Shown here: piece by piece, positions 53,470 to 63,587 of the stretch
Position numbering within the stretch: position 1 is the stretch's first letter
How the letters are laid out: each line of letters starts with the position of its first letter
DNA from: JASGTU01 sp963821815
Lineage (GTDB): Bacteria; Chloroflexota; Anaerolineae; Caldilineales; Caldilineaceae
Direction of reading: 5' to 3'
Assembly: GCA_963821815.1 (NCBI GenBank)
Contig: CAWGFG010000006.1
Span: 3,472,001-3,536,000 of the forward strand
Length of the DNA stretch: 64,000 bases
The notes under the pieces: model-generated
Databases searched by the model: none
The model's input: the letters and a program-made list of their open reading frames with translations, nothing else
What the model was told of the DNA's origin: nothing
Made by a program: the position numbers and the translations under genes

Positions 53470-54774
53470 ATGTACACACGAGTGTTAGGTGTCGTTCTCG
53501 CATTGACAATGCTTCTCGCCATGGTTGCCGGTTGTGCACCGGCTGCAGCGCCGGCTGCCCCAGCCGCGGAACAACCCGCAGGCGAAGCTACCGCCAGCGG
53601 TGAAGCCGTCACGCTTGAGTTTACCCAATGGTGGGAGCCGGAACTGCCCGAGGGCTCGTTCCGCGCATTAATGGATGAGTTTGAAGCGCAGAACCCCGGA
53701 ATCAAGGTCGAACTGATCAGCGGACCCTATTCCTCCACCAAGGAACAGGTCGTAGCCGGCGCAGCAGCAGGAACCATGTCCGACGTGGTAGGCCTGGACG
53801 GTGCGTGGGTCAGCGACTTTGTGAAGCAGGGCGCCCTTGCCAACCTGTCCGAGCTGATGAGCGCTGCCGGTTTTGACGCTAGCGAACTGGCCGCACAGAT
53901 TCAGATCGACGGCGCGACCTATATGATCCCGGTCGTGAACTTTGTCTATCCCGTCTTCGTGAATACCGACCTGTTGGACGCCGCCGGTCTTGTACCGCCG
54001 ACCACGCGCAGTGAGTTTGCCGATGCAGCAGCAGCGCTGACCGACGAAGCCAACAATGTCTCCGGTTGGGTTCTGCCCCTCTCGCTTGAGCAGCCAAATG
54101 GCATTCAGAACGATGTCATGTCATGGGTATGGGCTTCCGGCGGCAGCATGATGGCCGATGGCAAGCCTGATCTGACCAACGAGGATGTCAAGGCAGCCAT
54201 GGAATACATCAAGGGACTGTGGGATGCAGGCGTTATCGCCCCAGGTTCTTTCAATATGCGCGAGCAGGACAAAGTCGAAGAGTTCGTCAATGGCCGCGTC
54301 GCCATGATGGTCGACTCCTTGGCCCATATCAACATGATCCGCGAGCGCAATCCGGACCTGAACTTCGCTATCACAGCAGTGCCGGCAGCGGACGGTTATG
54401 ACGGCAAACGCGGTCTGCCCTATGCGTCCTGGGGCATCGGCGTCTCCGCCGACAGCCCGAATCAGGAAGAGGCATGGAAGTTGGTCGAGTTCCTCATGAG
54501 CGCCGACACCAACACCCAGCTTTCCTCCATCGCCAACGCTTTCCCGGGCAACGTGAACTCCACGCCGGACTTCGTCGAAACTGACCCGCTGTTCGCCGCC
54601 GCGTTCGACGTCTTCAAGCAGGGCTACCTGGCCAATGAGTTCGTCGGTCTGCCTGTCGCCGAGAATCTCATGCGCGAGTTTGATGAGCAGTTCCAACTCT
54701 ATCTGGATGACAGCCAGTCCTTGGACGAGTTCCTGAACAACGCCCAAGAGTCATGGATGACGCATTTCGAGTAG
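53470..54774 (+). CDS. ABC transporter sugar-binding lipoprotein (family 1)
   Basis: 434 residues, AAAGGAG upstream. The signal peptide ends in a lipobox MVAGC (~18-22) followed by an Ala/Pro-rich linker, so it is lipid-anchored on the outer face of the membrane. The MalE/UgpB-type fold shows LEFTQWWEPELPEGSFRALM, IKVELISGPYSSTKEQVVAG, an AGTMSDVVGLDGAWV strand and DKVEEFVNGRVAMMVDSLAH. It captures a sugar for the permeases encoded after the hairpin at 54834. Its distance from the permease genes and that hairpin suggest higher expression than the rest. Confidence 0.9.
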   Translation: MYTRVLGVVLALTMLLAMVAGCAPAAAPAAPAAEQPAGEATASGEAVTLEFTQWWEPELPEGSFRALMDEFEAQNPGIKVELISGPYSSTKEQVVAGAAAGTMSDVVGLDGAWVSDFVKQGALANLSELMSAAGFDASELAAQIQIDGATYMIPVVNFVYPVFVNTDLLDAAGLVPPTTRSEFADAAAALTDEANNVSGWVLPLSLEQPNGIQNDVMSWVWASGGSMMADGKPDLTNEDVKAAMEYIKGLWDAGVIAPGSFNMREQDKVEEFVNGRVAMMVDSLAHINMIRERNPDLNFAITAVPAADGYDGKRGLPYASWGIGVSADSPNQEEAWKLVEFLMSADTNTQLSSIANAFPGNVNSTPDFVETDPLFAAAFDVFKQGYLANEFVGLPVAENLMREFDEQFQLYLDDSQSLDEFLNNAQESWMTHFE

Positions 54775-54833
54775 TGTTCTCCTGCTAGGTGAAGGTATGC
54801 CTGGCTGATCGGCTGGAACATTTGGTAGCAGCG

Positions 54834-54867
54834 CAGAGGCTGCGGGGCAACAGCCTTGCAGCCTCTG
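54834..54867 (+). promoter_or_regulatory. Intercistronic hairpin between binding protein and permease genes
   Basis: CAGAGGCTGC and GCAGCCTCTG form a perfect 10-bp stem with a 14-base loop. Hairpins at this place in sugar ABC operons typically stabilise the upstream message or attenuate, giving more binding protein than permease. No T run follows, so full termination is unlikely. Confidence 0.6.
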
Positions 54868-54989
54868 TGCGAGAAAGCGGATGTATGTTTCCTGTGCAGT
54901 GTAGAAATATGCAGGCGTAGGACCGATAGCCGGCGCTAGCAACCAACTCTCGAGAAGGCGCTAGGACGACCGTCTCCAGGACAAGCGAT

Positions 54990-55871
54990 ATGAATAGCCG
55001 AAGAAAAAAGACACTCCCATACGCCTACCTGTCCCCCACGATGTTGCTCCTGATCGTGCTATCGCTCGTGCCCATTGGCATGGTTTTCTACTATTCGATG
55101 ATGGATAACGTCATCATGAATAAGAATCCAATCTTCGTCGGCTTGAGCAACTACGTGAAAATCCTGAACGATGACGTGTTCCGCCAGGCGCTCTGGCACA
55201 CGCTCTACCTGACCATCATGAGCGTCATCGTCCATCTCATTCTGGGACTGGGGTTTGCCCTGCTGCTCAACACAAAGATCCTCAGCCCAACCACGCGAGC
55301 CTTATTCCGCGTTGTCTACATTTTGCCGTGGGTATTCACCGCCTCCATTATCGCTGTGCTCTGGCGGCTAATGTTGAACCCCAACGGGGTCGTCAACTAT
55401 CTGCTGATGACGGTCGGCCTTATCAATCATCGAGTAGAATGGCTCAGTTCTAGGCAGTTGGCGCTGCAGACCGTGACGTTCATCAACATCTGGGCGGGCT
55501 ACCCGTTCTACATGGTCAGCCTGCTCGCCGGTCTACAAGGCATTCCGGATGAACTCTACGAGGCGGGCACCATCGACGGGGCAAACGCGCCGCGGCTTTT
55601 CCGCTACATCACATTGCCGCAGCTCCGCCCCATCATCATCAGCCTGGCGATGCTGGATTTCATTTGGACCATGCAGCAGTTCACGCTCATCTGGATGACC
55701 ACCGGCGGCGGGCCAATACGCGCCACGGAAATGTTGAGCACATATACATATAAGTTAGCCTTTAGCACATACGAATTCTCATTGGCGTCGACCAACGCAT
55801 TCATCATCCTTCTATTATCCATGTTCGTTGCGGTCTTTTACGTTCGTCACCAGAGAGCGAGCGACAGTTAA
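54990..55871 (+). CDS. ABC sugar permease, MalF/UgpA type
   Basis: 293 residues with six predicted membrane helices, the first being MLLLIVLSLVPIGMVFYYS (~20-38). The cytoplasmic EAA loop that docks the ATPase is present: ELYEAGTIDGANAPRLFRYITLP (~190-212). It forms the channel with the next gene product, whose start follows 3 bases after its stop. No ATPase gene is in the operon, so a shared MsiK/UgpC-type ATPase encoded elsewhere is expected. Confidence 0.92.
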   Translation: MNSRRKKTLPYAYLSPTMLLLIVLSLVPIGMVFYYSMMDNVIMNKNPIFVGLSNYVKILNDDVFRQALWHTLYLTIMSVIVHLILGLGFALLLNTKILSPTTRALFRVVYILPWVFTASIIAVLWRLMLNPNGVVNYLLMTVGLINHRVEWLSSRQLALQTVTFINIWAGYPFYMVSLLAGLQGIPDELYEAGTIDGANAPRLFRYITLPQLRPIIISLAMLDFIWTMQQFTLIWMTTGGGPIRATEMLSTYTYKLAFSTYEFSLASTNAFIILLLSMFVAVFYVRHQRASDS

Positions 55872-55874
55872 GCC

Positions 55875-56714
55875 ATGTCCAAACAACGAAGAAGGTTGCT
55901 CACCAAGACTCTGGTCATTATCGCGCTGGTGATAGGCGCCCTATTGCCCGGTTTTCCTGTGCTGTGGATGTTGTCGTCGTCATTCAAGTCGAACACGGAG
56001 ATCTTCGCCTACCCGCCCAGGCTCATCAGCGATTCGTTCTCGTTGGACGCCTACAGGGCTGTCCTCGGCGACCCGGAGCAGCGACGCTTCTTCTTCAACA
56101 GCTATCTGATTTCCATATTGGTAACACTCTTCACATTGTCAGTCGGCATCCTGGGCGGCTATAGCTTCAGCCGCTATGAATTTCCATTCAAGAAGAGTAT
56201 CAACATGGTCATCATCAGTGTGCAGGCGGTGCCGCCCATCACGTTGATGATCCCCTATTTCAGCCTCATTGTGCTGCTTAAGCTGTACAATACGTATCCG
56301 GCGCTGGTGCTCACCTATATGGTCTTTACGTTGCCGTACGCTATCATCATGATGACTGGCTATTTCAATACGTTGCCGCGGCAACTGGACGAGGCAGTCA
56401 TGATTGACGGCGGAAGCTCGCTCGTGGCGCTTTGGCGAGTGCTCGTGCCAATAGCTATCCCCGGCATCGTATCCGTTGGCATCTACACATTTATGTTGGC
56501 CTGGAACGAGTTTCTGTTCGCATTAACGCTGACCAAGACCATCGACATGCGTACGGTTCCGGTCGGCATACAAATGCTGATGGGTCAACATTCGTATGAG
56601 TGGAATCAGATGATGGCTATGAGTGTGCTGGGTTCGTTGCCGGTGTTGATTTTGTTCCTGTTCTTCCAGCGCTACTTTATCGCCGGCATGACGGCAGGCA
56701 GCGTCAAAGGATAG
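55875..56714 (+). CDS. ABC sugar permease, MalG/UgpE type
   Basis: 279 residues and six membrane helices, beginning TLVIIALVIGALLPGFPVLWML. The EAA loop is QLDEAVMIDGGSSLVALWRVLVP (~172-194). FKSNTEIFAYPP near the first periplasmic loop and a C-terminal QRYFIAGMTAGSVKG are hallmarks of this family. It is the second half of the transporter with the preceding gene. Confidence 0.92.
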   Translation: MSKQRRRLLTKTLVIIALVIGALLPGFPVLWMLSSSFKSNTEIFAYPPRLISDSFSLDAYRAVLGDPEQRRFFFNSYLISILVTLFTLSVGILGGYSFSRYEFPFKKSINMVIISVQAVPPITLMIPYFSLIVLLKLYNTYPALVLTYMVFTLPYAIIMMTGYFNTLPRQLDEAVMIDGGSSLVALWRVLVPIAIPGIVSVGIYTFMLAWNEFLFALTLTKTIDMRTVPVGIQMLMGQHSYEWNQMMAMSVLGSLPVLILFLFFQRYFIAGMTAGSVKG

Positions 56715-56834
56715 CGACTGGACTGAATGGCGCCAACCATTCCATTTGCAATAACGGCGTCCGCGTCTTTCCGGACGTTCTGTATAGAAAACTAAAGGCG
56801 AAGTTCGCCACCAATTCGTATCGGAGAATATCAA

Positions 56835-57698
56835 ATGTTGATGAATATGAAGGACCTGCTAGCCGTTGCCCACGAACACAATTTTGCGATTCCTGCGTTC
56901 AACATCAGTAGCAATCCCCTGCTAACCGGCGTATTCGAATCGTCGGAAGAGATGCAGTCGCCCGTGATCATCGCCATTCACCCGGATGAGTTGCGCTTCG
57001 TGCATCCGTCATTCGTGAAGGCCGTCATCGACGAAGCGAACCATGCGTCGATCCCGGTCTGCATCCATCTCGACCACGGCGCCTCCATCGCAGATGTGGT
57101 GTTGGCCATTCAGAGCGGATATACATCCGTCATGATCGATGCATCCTCTTTACCGCTGGAAGAAAATATCGCCATCTGCCAGAAGGTGGCGGAAATCGCG
57201 CATCCAGTCAACGTATCCGTCGAAGGCGAGCTGGGCACAATCGGCTCAACCGACCCGGAGGCGGAGCACTATGCGGACGAGATCATCTACACTAACCCGG
57301 ACGACGTCGTGACCTTCGTAGAACAGACCGACGTGGATACGCTAGCCATCGCCATCGGCACTTCCCACGGCATCTATCCAAAGGACATGAAGCCGGAGCT
57401 GAAGCTGGACCTGCTCAAAGAGATCGCTTCTCGCGTGGATATCCCGCTGGTGTTGCACGGCGGCAGCGCCAATCCGGACGATGAGATTGCAGCCGCTGCG
57501 CGCATGGGCGTGAACAAGATCAACATCTCCAGCGACATCAAAGACGCCTTCTATCAGAAGTGCCGCGAGGTCCTGAAGAACCCGGTTGTGCGCGAGCCCA
57601 ACAGCATCTATCCGCCTTGTATCGAGGCCATGAAGAAAGTCGCGAACCACAAGATCAAGCTCTTCGGCGCGGACGGCAAGGCTGCGCTGTATAAGTAG
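56835..57698 (+). CDS. Class II (zinc) ketose-bisphosphate aldolase, GatY/KbaY/FbaA-like
   Basis: 287 residues, CGGAGAA upstream. Zn ligands and active site are visible: VCIHLDHGASIADVVLAIQSG (~74-94, His and Asp of LDHG), the Glu-rich VEGELGTIGS (~133-142), GTSHGIYPKDMKPEL (~174-188, second Zn His) and LVLHGGSANPDDEI (~205-218, third Zn His), then KINISSDIKDAF. The enzyme splits a ketose 1,6- or 1-phosphate into two three-carbon pieces. Its place beside a sugar kinase and transporter suggests the last step of the pathway. Confidence 0.9.
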   Translation: MLMNMKDLLAVAHEHNFAIPAFNISSNPLLTGVFESSEEMQSPVIIAIHPDELRFVHPSFVKAVIDEANHASIPVCIHLDHGASIADVVLAIQSGYTSVMIDASSLPLEENIAICQKVAEIAHPVNVSVEGELGTIGSTDPEAEHYADEIIYTNPDDVVTFVEQTDVDTLAIAIGTSHGIYPKDMKPELKLDLLKEIASRVDIPLVLHGGSANPDDEIAAAARMGVNKINISSDIKDAFYQKCREVLKNPVVREPNSIYPPCIEAMKKVANHKIKLFGADGKAALYK

Positions 57699-57915
57699 TG
57701 GCGTTGAACAGGCGCTTGCGAGGGGCGAACACTACTCGCGGAGAATCTTGAACGTATTTGTGAAGTATCGGACGGGCCGTCCGGGAGCGAACCCCAGGCG
57801 GCCTTCTGCTATTGGTGACTGTGCGCGGTTCCACTTAGCGCCGTACTCCGTCACCTCCCACCGCTGAATACAGCATGCTGTGGTGCAGACTCAACTCTGA
57901 CAGTAGCAAACAATG

Positions 57916-57929
57916 TATTCTATAGAATA
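57916..57929. promoter_or_regulatory. 14-bp palindrome directly upstream of the kinase gene
   Basis: TATTCT-AGAATA with a TA centre is a perfect 14-bp palindrome 8 bases ahead of the kinase start, overlapping a possible TATAGA -10 box with CTGACA about 18 bases upstream. A second operator or internal promoter is plausible. The gap 57699-57937 holds nothing else that I can support. Confidence 0.4.
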
Positions 57930-57937
57930 GGACTCCG

Positions 57938-59122
57938 ATGAGCGAACGGATTGCCCTGGGTTTGGGCGACAATGTAGACTACGAGATTACGTGGGATTCG
58001 GCCATCTATGAGGAACTGTGCCGTTGCTATGCCATTCAGCCTGCGGACCTTGTCATGGGGCAGCCCATTCGCAATGAGCGCGATCTGATATGCACCATTC
58101 TGGCCTATTTTGAAGCAGGCAAAGGCGGAGAGCGGTGGGTCGCTTCATCGGAAATCGTGGAGCAGTTTACTGCTCGATTCGTCAACAAGATTACGTTGGG
58201 CGGCAGTTCGGTTCGTGCCGCCATTGCCATGCGCAAACTCGGCTACACATCGGCGCTGCATTTGGTTACCATCAACGAGCATGTGCGGCGGCTCATTCCC
58301 AACGACAGCCCTTACGTGTGTAGCAACACACAAGACACGCTCTACCCGCACCTTATTGTTCAGTTTCAGCAGGGGGCTGCGGTGCGCACCGATCAGCTTG
58401 ACCTGCGGGCGCCTCGCGCCAACCGCCTCATCTTCCACAACGATGTCGACAACATCAATATGGCGCTTAACGAAAATTTCGCCGACCTGTGCGCTGATGC
58501 GCAAGTGTTCCTGGTCTCCGGCTTCAACGCCATGCACGACGAAGCGCTGCTGCGAGAACGGCTGCAAACGCTTCAACGTATCCTTGACAGACTGCCGCAG
58601 AACGCCCGAGTCTTCTATGAGGACGCCGGCTTCTACGATCATTCCTTCACCGGCGTGGCCTTCGAGCAGCTCGCCGGGCGACTGGATATCGTCAGTATGA
58701 ATGAGGACGAGTTACAGGTCTATCTGGACCGTTCGGTCGACGTGCTGGACGCGGTCGACGTGTTGGCTGCGTTGGACGAACTGCGCCGGATCGTGCCTGC
58801 ACCGGTGCTCGTACTCCATAGCATGTACTGGGCGTTGGTTAACGGCGTGAATGCTGCAGCTTATGAGGTGGCGTTGCGCGGCGGCACAACCATGGCCACA
58901 ACACGTTATATATATGGCGACGATTTCACCGCTGAGCTTTACTGCGAGATCGAAGCGGCTGCGCCAAACCCAGACGGCGCCGTTCTTGCTGGCGCGCTAG
59001 CGGCGCTGCGACCGAATGAGATTTGCTGTATACCGGTCGCCTATGTGGCGTGCGAGTCGCCGACAACCATCGGGCTAGGAGATGCGTTTGTCGGCGGCTT
59101 CCTGCCCGCAATGCTGACATGA
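57938..59122 (+). CDS. ADP-dependent phosphofructokinase/glucokinase-family sugar kinase
   Basis: 394 residues, AGGA upstream. The ribokinase-like fold ends in the ATP/ADP loop and catalytic Asp TIGLGDAFVGGFLPAML (~376-392). GGSSVRAAIAMRKLGY (~88-103) is the sugar-side Gly motif. RANRLIFHNDVDNINMALNE (~160-179), VFLVSGFNAMHDE (~190-202), YEDAGFYDH and SMNEDELQVYL (~253-263) follow the ADP_PFK_GK pattern rather than PfkB. Established knowledge: that family, best known in archaea, uses ADP as donor. It probably phosphorylates the imported sugar ahead of the aldolase. Donor and substrate are inferred. Confidence 0.65.
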   Translation: MSERIALGLGDNVDYEITWDSAIYEELCRCYAIQPADLVMGQPIRNERDLICTILAYFEAGKGGERWVASSEIVEQFTARFVNKITLGGSSVRAAIAMRKLGYTSALHLVTINEHVRRLIPNDSPYVCSNTQDTLYPHLIVQFQQGAAVRTDQLDLRAPRANRLIFHNDVDNINMALNENFADLCADAQVFLVSGFNAMHDEALLRERLQTLQRILDRLPQNARVFYEDAGFYDHSFTGVAFEQLAGRLDIVSMNEDELQVYLDRSVDVLDAVDVLAALDELRRIVPAPVLVLHSMYWALVNGVNAAAYEVALRGGTTMATTRYIYGDDFTAELYCEIEAAAPNPDGAVLAGALAALRPNEICCIPVAYVACESPTTIGLGDAFVGGFLPAMLT

Positions 59123-59215
59123 GGTTATAGGTTCATTGTGTCAAGTTCAAGGTTGGCACGCTTCCGATGAATCACTGAGTGCGTCAATCTGCATACATTA
59201 ATCACAACGAAAAAA

Positions 59216-59252
59216 ACCTCCTGAACCAGTATACTCTCTGGCATCAGGAGGT
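59216..59252. terminator. Hairpin terminator between kinase and small gene
   Basis: ACCTCCTGA and TCAGGAGGT form a 9-bp stem with a 19-base loop. On the minus strand it is followed by a run of T, so it mainly ends the small leftward gene at 59314; it may also stop the rightward operon. Confidence 0.75.
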
Positions 59253-59313
59253 CATTTGTGTGGCAATTTGAACCGCCTGCACTTTAGCAGGGCGGCGCAA
59301 GCCTCTTATTCAA

Positions 59314-59538
59314 TTAGGCAGTTGGTCGTATCTCAGGACGTACAAAGCTCGTCGCCACTTCCTGGCGAGATCGGCTTTCAGGCCGGCGGCTAAATGCACT
59401 CATCAGATTATTCCACACTGACTTATGTGACGCGGATTCAGCCAGCCGAACTAAGCGCTGATGGTCAGCTGCTGTGATATAATCCTGCTGAACAGACCTG
59501 ACTACACTTTCATCAATTATCGAGAATGAACAAATCAT
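59314..59538 (-). CDS. Small hypothetical protein, 74 residues
   Basis: A short frame with a good ribosome site (GAGGAG, seven bases from the ATG) and its own T-rich terminator at 59216-59252, which supports real expression. It begins MICSFSIIDESVVRSVQQDY and has a central helix QRLVRLAESASHKSVWNNLM, with a basic, Arg-rich end. No signal peptide or membrane segment and no family recognised. It is divergent from the NB-ARC/TPR regulator, about 110 bases away, and may be its target. Confidence 0.5.
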   Translation of the reverse strand: MICSFSIIDESVVRSVQQDYITAADHQRLVRLAESASHKSVWNNLMSAFSRRPESRSRQEVATSFVRPEIRPTA

Positions 59539-59650
59539 ACTACGCTCCTCTTCGAGTCAAACTTGTGACACATTGTGCCTCACGTTCATAGTATAAACGT
59601 CGACAATTGCATAGCGCGGGCACGATTCATGCAGTCGCTGCAACAAATTA

Positions 59651-62624
59651 TTGCAGATGTCATACTATCCTGAATTCTCTGAATTACTTCTCGATAGCCT
59701 GGACCGGATCGACCGGCCACCGGCCTGGTTGGCGCGCCGCCTTGGCGTTAACCCCAGCACGGTTAACCGTTGGCTGAACCAAGGCTCGCGACCCGGTGAT
59801 CCAGAGATCATCGTGCGCATCGCCGACCTGGTCAACGCCGGCGACCGGCTGCAAGAACTGTTGGTTGCGGCTGGCTACGGCTATCAGGAAGCGCCCGAGG
59901 GGCAGCAGGAGCGCGTCGACCACGAACCGTATGACGACGTAGAGATCGCCCTCACCGATCACAACGAAGAGCAGCCCTCGTCCACCATTCCCACGAACCT
60001 GCCGGCACAGACCATCGCCATGGTGGGACGCGACGATGAGCTGGCTGCGCTGGACGAGTTGTGCGCCGATCCTACAGTGCGATTGGTCACAATTATGGGA
60101 CCCGGCGGCATGGGCAAGACTAAACTTGCGCTGGCTTTTGCAGACAAGGAATACGCGTCCGGCACGTTCCCGGACGGCGTCTTTTATGTACCCCTTGCCG
60201 CTATTTCAAAGCGCCACAACATGGTTGCGGCTATCGCCGACGCACTGGGGCTCTCCTCATCCGGTCGCGACATGGAGACGTCGGTGCTGCGTCAGTTGCA
60301 AAACATGCATGCGCTGGTTCTGCTGGACAACTTCGAACAGCTCATTCCAGAAGCGGACTTCCTGACCACGTTGCTGGATTCGTCTCTCAATGTGCATCTC
60401 ATCGTCACGTCCAGAGCCCGCCTCAACCTGCAGGAGGAATGGGCAATCGATCTGCAGGGGCTCTCCTATCCCAAGGTTGAGTTAGGCCCGGCTGTGCCCA
60501 TCGATGAGCTCAAGCAGTTCGAAGCGGTCAACATGTTCATGCAGCGCATCGAACAGATCAACAGCGGCTACACGCCCACGGAAGAGGACGTCCGTTTAGC
60601 GGCGGAGATCACACGGCAGGTGCAGGGTATGCCACTGGCGCTGGAGCTGGCAGCCGGCTGGACGCGCTACATGATGCTGGACGAAATCATTGCAGAGATA
60701 CGGCGCAGCATGGATTTCTTCTCGACCACCGTGCGCAACATTCCGGAGCGCCATCGCAGCCTGCGCGCGGTCTTCCACCAGTCTTGGCAGATGCTGACCC
60801 CAGAGGAACAACAAGCCTATGCCGCGCTTTCGGTTTTCCGAGGCGGTTTTAGCCGGCAAGCCGCCGCCGAGGTGACAGGCGTTTCGCTGCCGGTAATCGC
60901 CTCCCTGGTCGACAAATCGCTCATCAGTCGCGTGCAGGCGGGTCACTACGAAGCGCACGACATGCTGCGTCAGTTCGCAGCGGAAATACTTGCCGAGGAT
61001 CCGCAGCGGCAGTCCGCCGCACGCTTGGCCCATGCCGCGTTCTATTGCGGTTACCTAGCCAATCGAACGGAAGACTTGCGCAGCAGCCGTCAGCTGAACG
61101 CTTTGCACGAGATCAGCGCCGAGTTGGAGAATATCCGCGCCGCATGGAACGCAGCCATCGAGGAAAAACAGGTTGAGTTGCTCTCTTTGGCCGTGGAAGG
61201 CTGGTATCTGCTGGCGGAGTTGGGCGGTTATATTCAACAGGGCTACTGGGGCTTGGATCGCGCTTTGGAAGCCGTCGAAAGCGGCGAACTGCACATGGAG
61301 CAGGACAGTTCACCGCAACGACGTCTGCTGTATTCAAAATTACTTGCACGACATGGCATGCTTCGCATGAGATATGGCGGATCCTACCCGAAACTCATCA
61401 GCGAGTTGGAGCGAGCGCTGAAGATCGTCACCGAGCTGCAGGAGGCTCGTGACCTGGAAGTGGCGAACGAGATGGCCTTCGTCATGAATAAGCTCGGTCT
61501 GATGCAATACTTTGCCGGCGATGAAGACCGCGCGGAATTGCTCATCCGCAGTGCGCTGGAAATCTCTGTGGAGCAGGGTAACTACTACGAAACGGGCAAC
61601 GCGTGGTCTGAACTTAGCGCATCTTGACGAGTTCCAGGGGCGATTCATCACCGCCGCAGTCATGTTCTCAAAGAGTATCGAGTATTACAGCCTGGCTGGC
61701 GAGTCGAACCGCCGCGCCTACTCGCTCAACAACTGGGGGCGCGCCGCCTATGGCATGGGCGACTACGAGCATGCGGAGTCGTTGGTGCGTCAGGCGCTGG
61801 AGATCCGGCGCGATTTCAACGATCTAGTGGGCATCGCCTATTCACTGCTGGACCTAGGGGAGATTGCGGACTGTCTGGGCGATTATGACGCCGCCGAGCA
61901 GTTCATGCAGGAGGGGCTCGGCGTTGCACGCACAATCGACAACGATGAGACGGTCATGCGCTATTACATGGGGCTGGCGGACGTCGCACGGCACATAGGC
62001 AATCTGATCATGGCCGAAAGCTACCTAAACCGTGCACGCGACATCAGCCGCGAACTAGTTATCCCCAGCCATACGCCCCTCTACTTAGCCGGTCTCGGCA
62101 AGGTCGCCTATCAGCGGCGCGGGGCGGAGACGGCGCGCACGCTGTTCGAGGAGAGTTTGGCGCTGGCGGTTGAACTCGGCAACGAGGGCGCCGAGGCCGA
62201 AGTCCGTTTCTCCATTGCCAAACTGGACCTTGAGCAGGGGCATCCATATATGAGCGCCAACTATTTGATGCGCAGTTTGGAAATCGCAATTGAGACCGGC
62301 GCGCGTCCCGTCGCGTTGGCAGGCATTCTGCTGGCGGCTCGCTTCGACCCAAGTCTGCTGTCTGAAGATTTTGTACCGCGCTCGCTGCTGGAATACGTCA
62401 TCGAGAACCCAGCTGCATGGCACCACACGCACGTACAGGCTCGCGCCATTCTGGAAGATATCACCAAGTCCGATGCCGAGCGTGATGGCGAGCCCCCGGT
62501 CGACCAGGACCTCGACGAAGAGGAGCCGCTGATCGGTCATTCTGTGACGGATGTCACCGAAACAGTGCTCGAGTACCTGCAGCAATTGGTCAACGCGCAG
62601 ATCACGCCGCGGCCGTTGTTTTAG
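59651..62624 (+). pseudogene. XRE-HTH/NB-ARC ATPase/TPR regulator with a frameshift
   Basis: The two parts together encode ~990 residues. An N-terminal XRE-type helix-turn-helix (APPAWLARRLGVNPSTVNRWLNQGS-like, ~20-45) is followed by a STAND NTPase: AMVGRDDELAALDELC, Walker A MGPGGMGKTKLALAF (~149-163), Walker B LVLLDNFEQLI (~219-229), LIVTSRARLNL and a winged helix. TPR repeats fill the rest. The first frame ends at TGA after WSELSAS (61627); the second continues with NLAHLDEFQGRF and TPRs such as YEHAESLVRQALEIRRDFND. One surplus base near 61610-61625 explains the break. STAND regulators sense ligands through the TPR part. Broken gene or assembly error. Confidence 0.8.
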
Positions 62625-63060
62625 GGTAAGATCCACCAGGGTTGGTTTAGTCGGCGATCAACAGCGGGGACGTATAGATCGCAGTGCGCACACTGAGAAA
62701 GCTCACCCAGTTTGCGGTGGGTAACAGTGCACACTGCAGTCACCGGTCAGGTCGCTCTGTAAAGCAACTAATTATCGTCAACAGACACATGCATCATATT
62801 GACATCTGCGCGATAATATAGATGAAATAACCTGGCCTTCTTCTCGAGTGGTGCATGGCACTTAGCATCGAGTTCAGCAGTGGTGCTGTGGAGCCGAGAA
62901 AGGGAAATACGCGAAGCTACAAGCGTTGTCGCTCATCTCATCTAGGTTCGTACAGTGCTATTCTTAATGGTTTAGTTCTATCCCACAGAAACCGGTTGAG
63001 AATGCGAAGCAGTGAGACGCACCAGAACCAACAAGACAGTTCTTGTGAAAGGGGCTGACT
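62625..63060. other. Gap without a supported gene
   Basis: The only frame of note (62855-63058) has an atypical Ser/Arg-rich composition and no ribosome site. A short ACCCA/TGGGT inverted repeat lies near 62707-62725. The stretch just before 63060 carries AAAGGGG, the ribosome site of the stress-protein gene. Confidence 0.5.
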
Positions 63061-63507
63061 ATGTACGACAAGGTTCTTGTACTACTGGACGGCTCGAAAC
63101 GAGCTGAAACCATCCTGCCGCACGTGAAGCACCTGGCATCCCTTGGCGGCTCCTCCGTTATTTTGCTGCAAGTAGTGGAGCCAAGCGCCACGGTTTCTAC
63201 ACCGTATGACGTCGTTCCCTACTACAGCGCTGACCTGGCTGAACAGTGGACAAAGGAAGCGCAAGAGTACCTGGAAGGCGTTCAGAGAGAATTTGATGAG
63301 CTGAACATTAAGACCAAGATCGTCATTGCCCACGGTCCCGTAGTGCGCTCTATCCTGGACGCGGCGCAGGAGGAGAACGCCGACCTCATCGCGATGGCAA
63401 GCCATGGACGGACCGGCTTGGCTAGCGTCTTCTACGGCAGTAAGGCTGCTGGCGTTCTGCAACAGATCGATCGTCCGCTACTGCTCGTTCGTGTGGGCAA
63501 AGAGTAG
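63061..63507 (+). CDS. Universal stress protein (UspA family)
   Basis: 148 residues, a single Usp domain. It begins MYDKVLVLLDGSKRAETILPHV, with the Asp that contacts nucleotide, and ends in ADLIAMASHGRTGLASVFYGSKAAGVLQQ (~110-138), the ATP-binding G-x2-G-x9-G-S pattern. VIAHGPVVRSILDAA precedes it. It is thus likely an ATP-binding member acting as a homodimer in the cytoplasm under stress. It is followed by a clear terminator and is a single-gene unit. Confidence 0.92.
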   Translation: MYDKVLVLLDGSKRAETILPHVKHLASLGGSSVILLQVVEPSATVSTPYDVVPYYSADLAEQWTKEAQEYLEGVQREFDELNIKTKIVIAHGPVVRSILDAAQEENADLIAMASHGRTGLASVFYGSKAAGVLQQIDRPLLLVRVGKE

Positions 63508-63552
63508 CTCATTTCGGCGCCCATTCACACTCTCCACTTTAGGTAGAATCCA

Positions 63553-63587
63553 ACCCCTCAGCCGAAGTCATACAGGGTCTGAGGGGT
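63553..63587 (+). terminator. Hairpin terminator of the universal stress protein gene
   Basis: ACCCCTCAG and CTGAGGGGT form a perfect 9-bp stem with a 17-base loop, 46 bases after the stop, followed by a mixed T-containing stretch. Confidence 0.7.
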
